A DNA stretch of 7,306 nt, taken from NCBI GenBank assembly GCA_013003285.1, contig JABDJY010000333.1:1-7306 (forward strand), read 5' to 3'. The translations under genes and the position numbers were made by a program. Source of the stretch: Alphaproteobacteria bacterium (GTDB lineage: Bacteria > Pseudomonadota > Alphaproteobacteria > UBA6615). The first letter of the stretch is position 1. Every line of letters starts with the position of its first letter. Below the pieces are notes generated by a model, which was not told where the DNA came from, ran no database searches, and was given only the letters and a program-made list of their open reading frames with translations. Shown piece after piece: positions 5,816 to 7,306 of the stretch.

Positions 5816-7000
5816 ATGACCTCACATATTCGGGCGATGTTGAAATTCCTACGCCAAATAGGGCAAAGCCTGCGGGCCCATTGGAAGCTCGCGACCGGAA
5901 TTGTCGCGGCCAGCGTAGTGGTCGTGATCCTGGCGCTGGCGCAATGGATCGGCGTTCTCGCCATCGAACGGCATGCCGGCTATTTCGCGCCAGTGTGGGC
6001 GGCCGACGGCGAGCATATCTACCTCCTCGAGCGCAGAACCACCGGCGTTGTTTGGGGCCTTGGGTGGGAGTTTTTCTCACCACCGGCCAATTCCTATGTC
6101 ATCTCCGACCGGCTGACCCTGAACCGTCTGAATGTCGCCAACGGCAAGTTGGAGATCCTCGAGCGCTTCGAGGGGACCCCGGTGACCGGGCGAACCACCC
6201 AGCATTATCGCGGCCGTATCTTCAACACTATGAGCGCGCGCATCATCCCGACCGCCAGCGGCGCCGAACTGTTGGTCAGAATGAACATCCCCCGGGTGCC
6301 GCGATCGGAGCAATGGGCTCTCGCCGGCACCTGGACGCCCGACCAGCCCTCGAACGCAAAATGGACTGAGAAATACGCCGGCAACACCGCAGCGCCGAAC
6401 GAAGTTCTGCAAAACGGCATCGAAGTGATAACGGTGCACGGCCGTGAGTCCTTTCCCGCCGCGGTGTTAGCCGTTGCGGCGGATGAGAGCTATCGGGTGC
6501 TGTTAAAGAATGGCGACTTTGACCGACTCTATCCCGACGGCGTTCCGCCACGGCATATCGCCGAACGCACCGGACGCGAACGCATAGAAAAGTCGCGCGA
6601 ATTTAGCCGGGTAAAAGAGGAACTCACCGAAAAATTCGCCGCACAGGGCCTCAACGACGGCGCCGCGTCGTTGCGCGCCTATGACGAGATGGAGGAGCTG
6701 GGCTTCCTACCGAAAAGCCCGCGCCTTGTGGCAACCCCGCTGAGCGCGGCGCCAGCCGATGTGAAAGTCTTCGATATCCCGCAGGAATATTTCGAGGTCG
6801 GTCTGTTTCAGGATATCGCCGCCGCCATCGACGCCCCTAATCAAGAGGTTAAAACCTCGACCAGCGACTATCTCAAATATTACGACGACGAGGTGGGCTT
6901 GCGGCTCAAGAGGTGGCGCAACGACGGTAACGACCGCTTCGCTGTGCGTACCGCCGGCCGGACTTATCTCATGGAAGTCCGCCGCTTCGACCGTAAATAG
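5816..7000 (+). CDS. Single-pass membrane protein of unknown function (394 aa)
   Basis: No family is recognised. A short basic N-terminus (about residues 1-25) is followed by one strongly hydrophobic helix at about 26-50 (KLATGIVAASVVVVILALAQ and on). About 340 polar residues follow, so an inner-membrane anchor with a periplasmic domain is expected. Residues 57-72 (FAPVWAADGEHIYLLE) resemble one blade of a PD40/TolB-type propeller, but no further clear blades were found. A charged helical segment lies at about 245-295, then a C-terminal part ending EVRRFDRK. The start at 5816 has no clear ribosome site; the ATG at 5837 (residue 8) is an alternative. Codon use matches the GC-rich neighbours, so it looks native. 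It stands alone after a 138-base gap, and 71 bases separate it from the next gene. Confidence 0.75.
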   Translation: MTSHIRAMLKFLRQIGQSLRAHWKLATGIVAASVVVVILALAQWIGVLAIERHAGYFAPVWAADGEHIYLLERRTTGVVWGLGWEFFSPPANSYVISDRLTLNRLNVANGKLEILERFEGTPVTGRTTQHYRGRIFNTMSARIIPTASGAELLVRMNIPRVPRSEQWALAGTWTPDQPSNAKWTEKYAGNTAAPNEVLQNGIEVITVHGRESFPAAVLAVAADESYRVLLKNGDFDRLYPDGVPPRHIAERTGRERIEKSREFSRVKEELTEKFAAQGLNDGAASLRAYDEMEELGFLPKSPRLVATPLSAAPADVKVFDIPQEYFEVGLFQDIAAAIDAPNQEVKTSTSDYLKYYDDEVGLRLKRWRNDGNDRFAVRTAGRTYLMEVRRFDRK

Positions 7001-7071
7001 CGGCGAGCGCGACGCTTCCCCTCCTCCACCGCCCGGCGTAACCTTCCCATACAAATGTGGGAGAGCGGGCG

Positions 7072-7306
7072 ATGGCGCGACGGGTCAAGAAATCCTGGGA
7101 CACGGGCCTGATCGATATTGGCCAGGGGTGCTACGCCTATATCCAGTCGGGCGGCCTCAACGTTTCCAATGCCGGGCTGGTGGTCGGGCCGGACTCCTGT
7201 CTGGTCATCGACACGCTCTATGTGAAACCCATGACCGAGGCGTTCAAACGCTCGATCCGTAAGGTCACCAAGAACCCGGTCGGCCAGATCGTCTGCACCC
7301 ATCACC
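7072..7306 (+). CDS. MBL-fold metallo-hydrolase, N-terminal fragment (cut by window end)
   Basis: Only 78 codons and one base are visible. The sequence has the opening strands of a metallo-beta-lactamase fold: IDIGQGCYAYIQ (14-25), SNAGLVVGPDSCLVIDTL (32-49, the usual G-x-I/V-x-x-x-x-x-x-x-x-I-D-T/S pattern) and QIVCTHH at 72-78. The final two histidines are where the H-x-H-x-D-H zinc motif begins; the remainder lies beyond the edge. The start at 7072 is supported by GGGAGA at 7059-7064. The ATG at 7055 is in another frame. Members of this fold hydrolyse varied esters, thioesters and lactams, so no substrate is claimed. It could belong to the same catabolic neighbourhood, but the unrelated membrane protein lies between. 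Confidence 0.85.
   Translation, partial: MARRVKKSWDTGLIDIGQGCYAYIQSGGLNVSNAGLVVGPDSCLVIDTLYVKPMTEAFKRSIRKVTKNPVGQIVCTHH

Noticed and set aside
1..7306. CRISPR arrays, tRNA or rRNA genes, transposases, toxin-antitoxin pairs, phage genes
   Set aside because: I looked for regular spaced repeats, cloverleaf arms and hallmark motifs on both strands and saw none.

Overview
The window most resembles a proteobacterial chromosome, probably an alphaproteobacterium. That guess rests on the GC-rich codon use of the catabolic genes, tight ATGA-type gene coupling and the kinds of enzyme present. No ribosomal RNA or other marker gene is available to confirm it. No phage, insertion sequence, CRISPR array, tRNA or rRNA was seen.

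Left block (1-2478, minus strand). An AT-rich stretch (1-208) is followed by one long gene for an exported protein made almost entirely of HEAT repeats. It is split into two overlapping open frames (1114-2478 and 209-1135). Repeat periodicity runs straight from one frame into the other, and restoring a single G near 1157-1162 would give one continuous protein of about 756 residues. This block is visibly less GC-rich than the centre: the line at 1141-1200 is about 53% G+C, against about 68% at 3661-3720.

Centre (2566-5677, plus strand). Divergent from the HEAT gene across an 87-base gap lies a compact three-gene operon: a dienelactone-hydrolase-family enzyme, an acyl-CoA dehydrogenase (2-base gap), and a CaiB/BaiF family III CoA-transferase (ATGA overlap). 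All three keep their expected catalytic residues. Together they suggest catabolism of an organic acid: the transferase would attach CoA, the dehydrogenase would introduce a double bond, and the hydrolase would open a lactone or ester. The substrate cannot be read from the sequence.

Right block (5678-7306, plus strand). A 138-base AT-rich gap holds several inverted repeats. It is followed by a single-pass membrane protein of unknown function (394 residues, mostly outside the cytoplasm), and then the first 78 codons of an MBL-fold metallo-hydrolase cut by the window edge.

Nothing here amounts to a clearly new system. The points most worth a second look are the frameshifted HEAT-repeat gene, the T7 run inside its frame overlap, and the orphan membrane protein.
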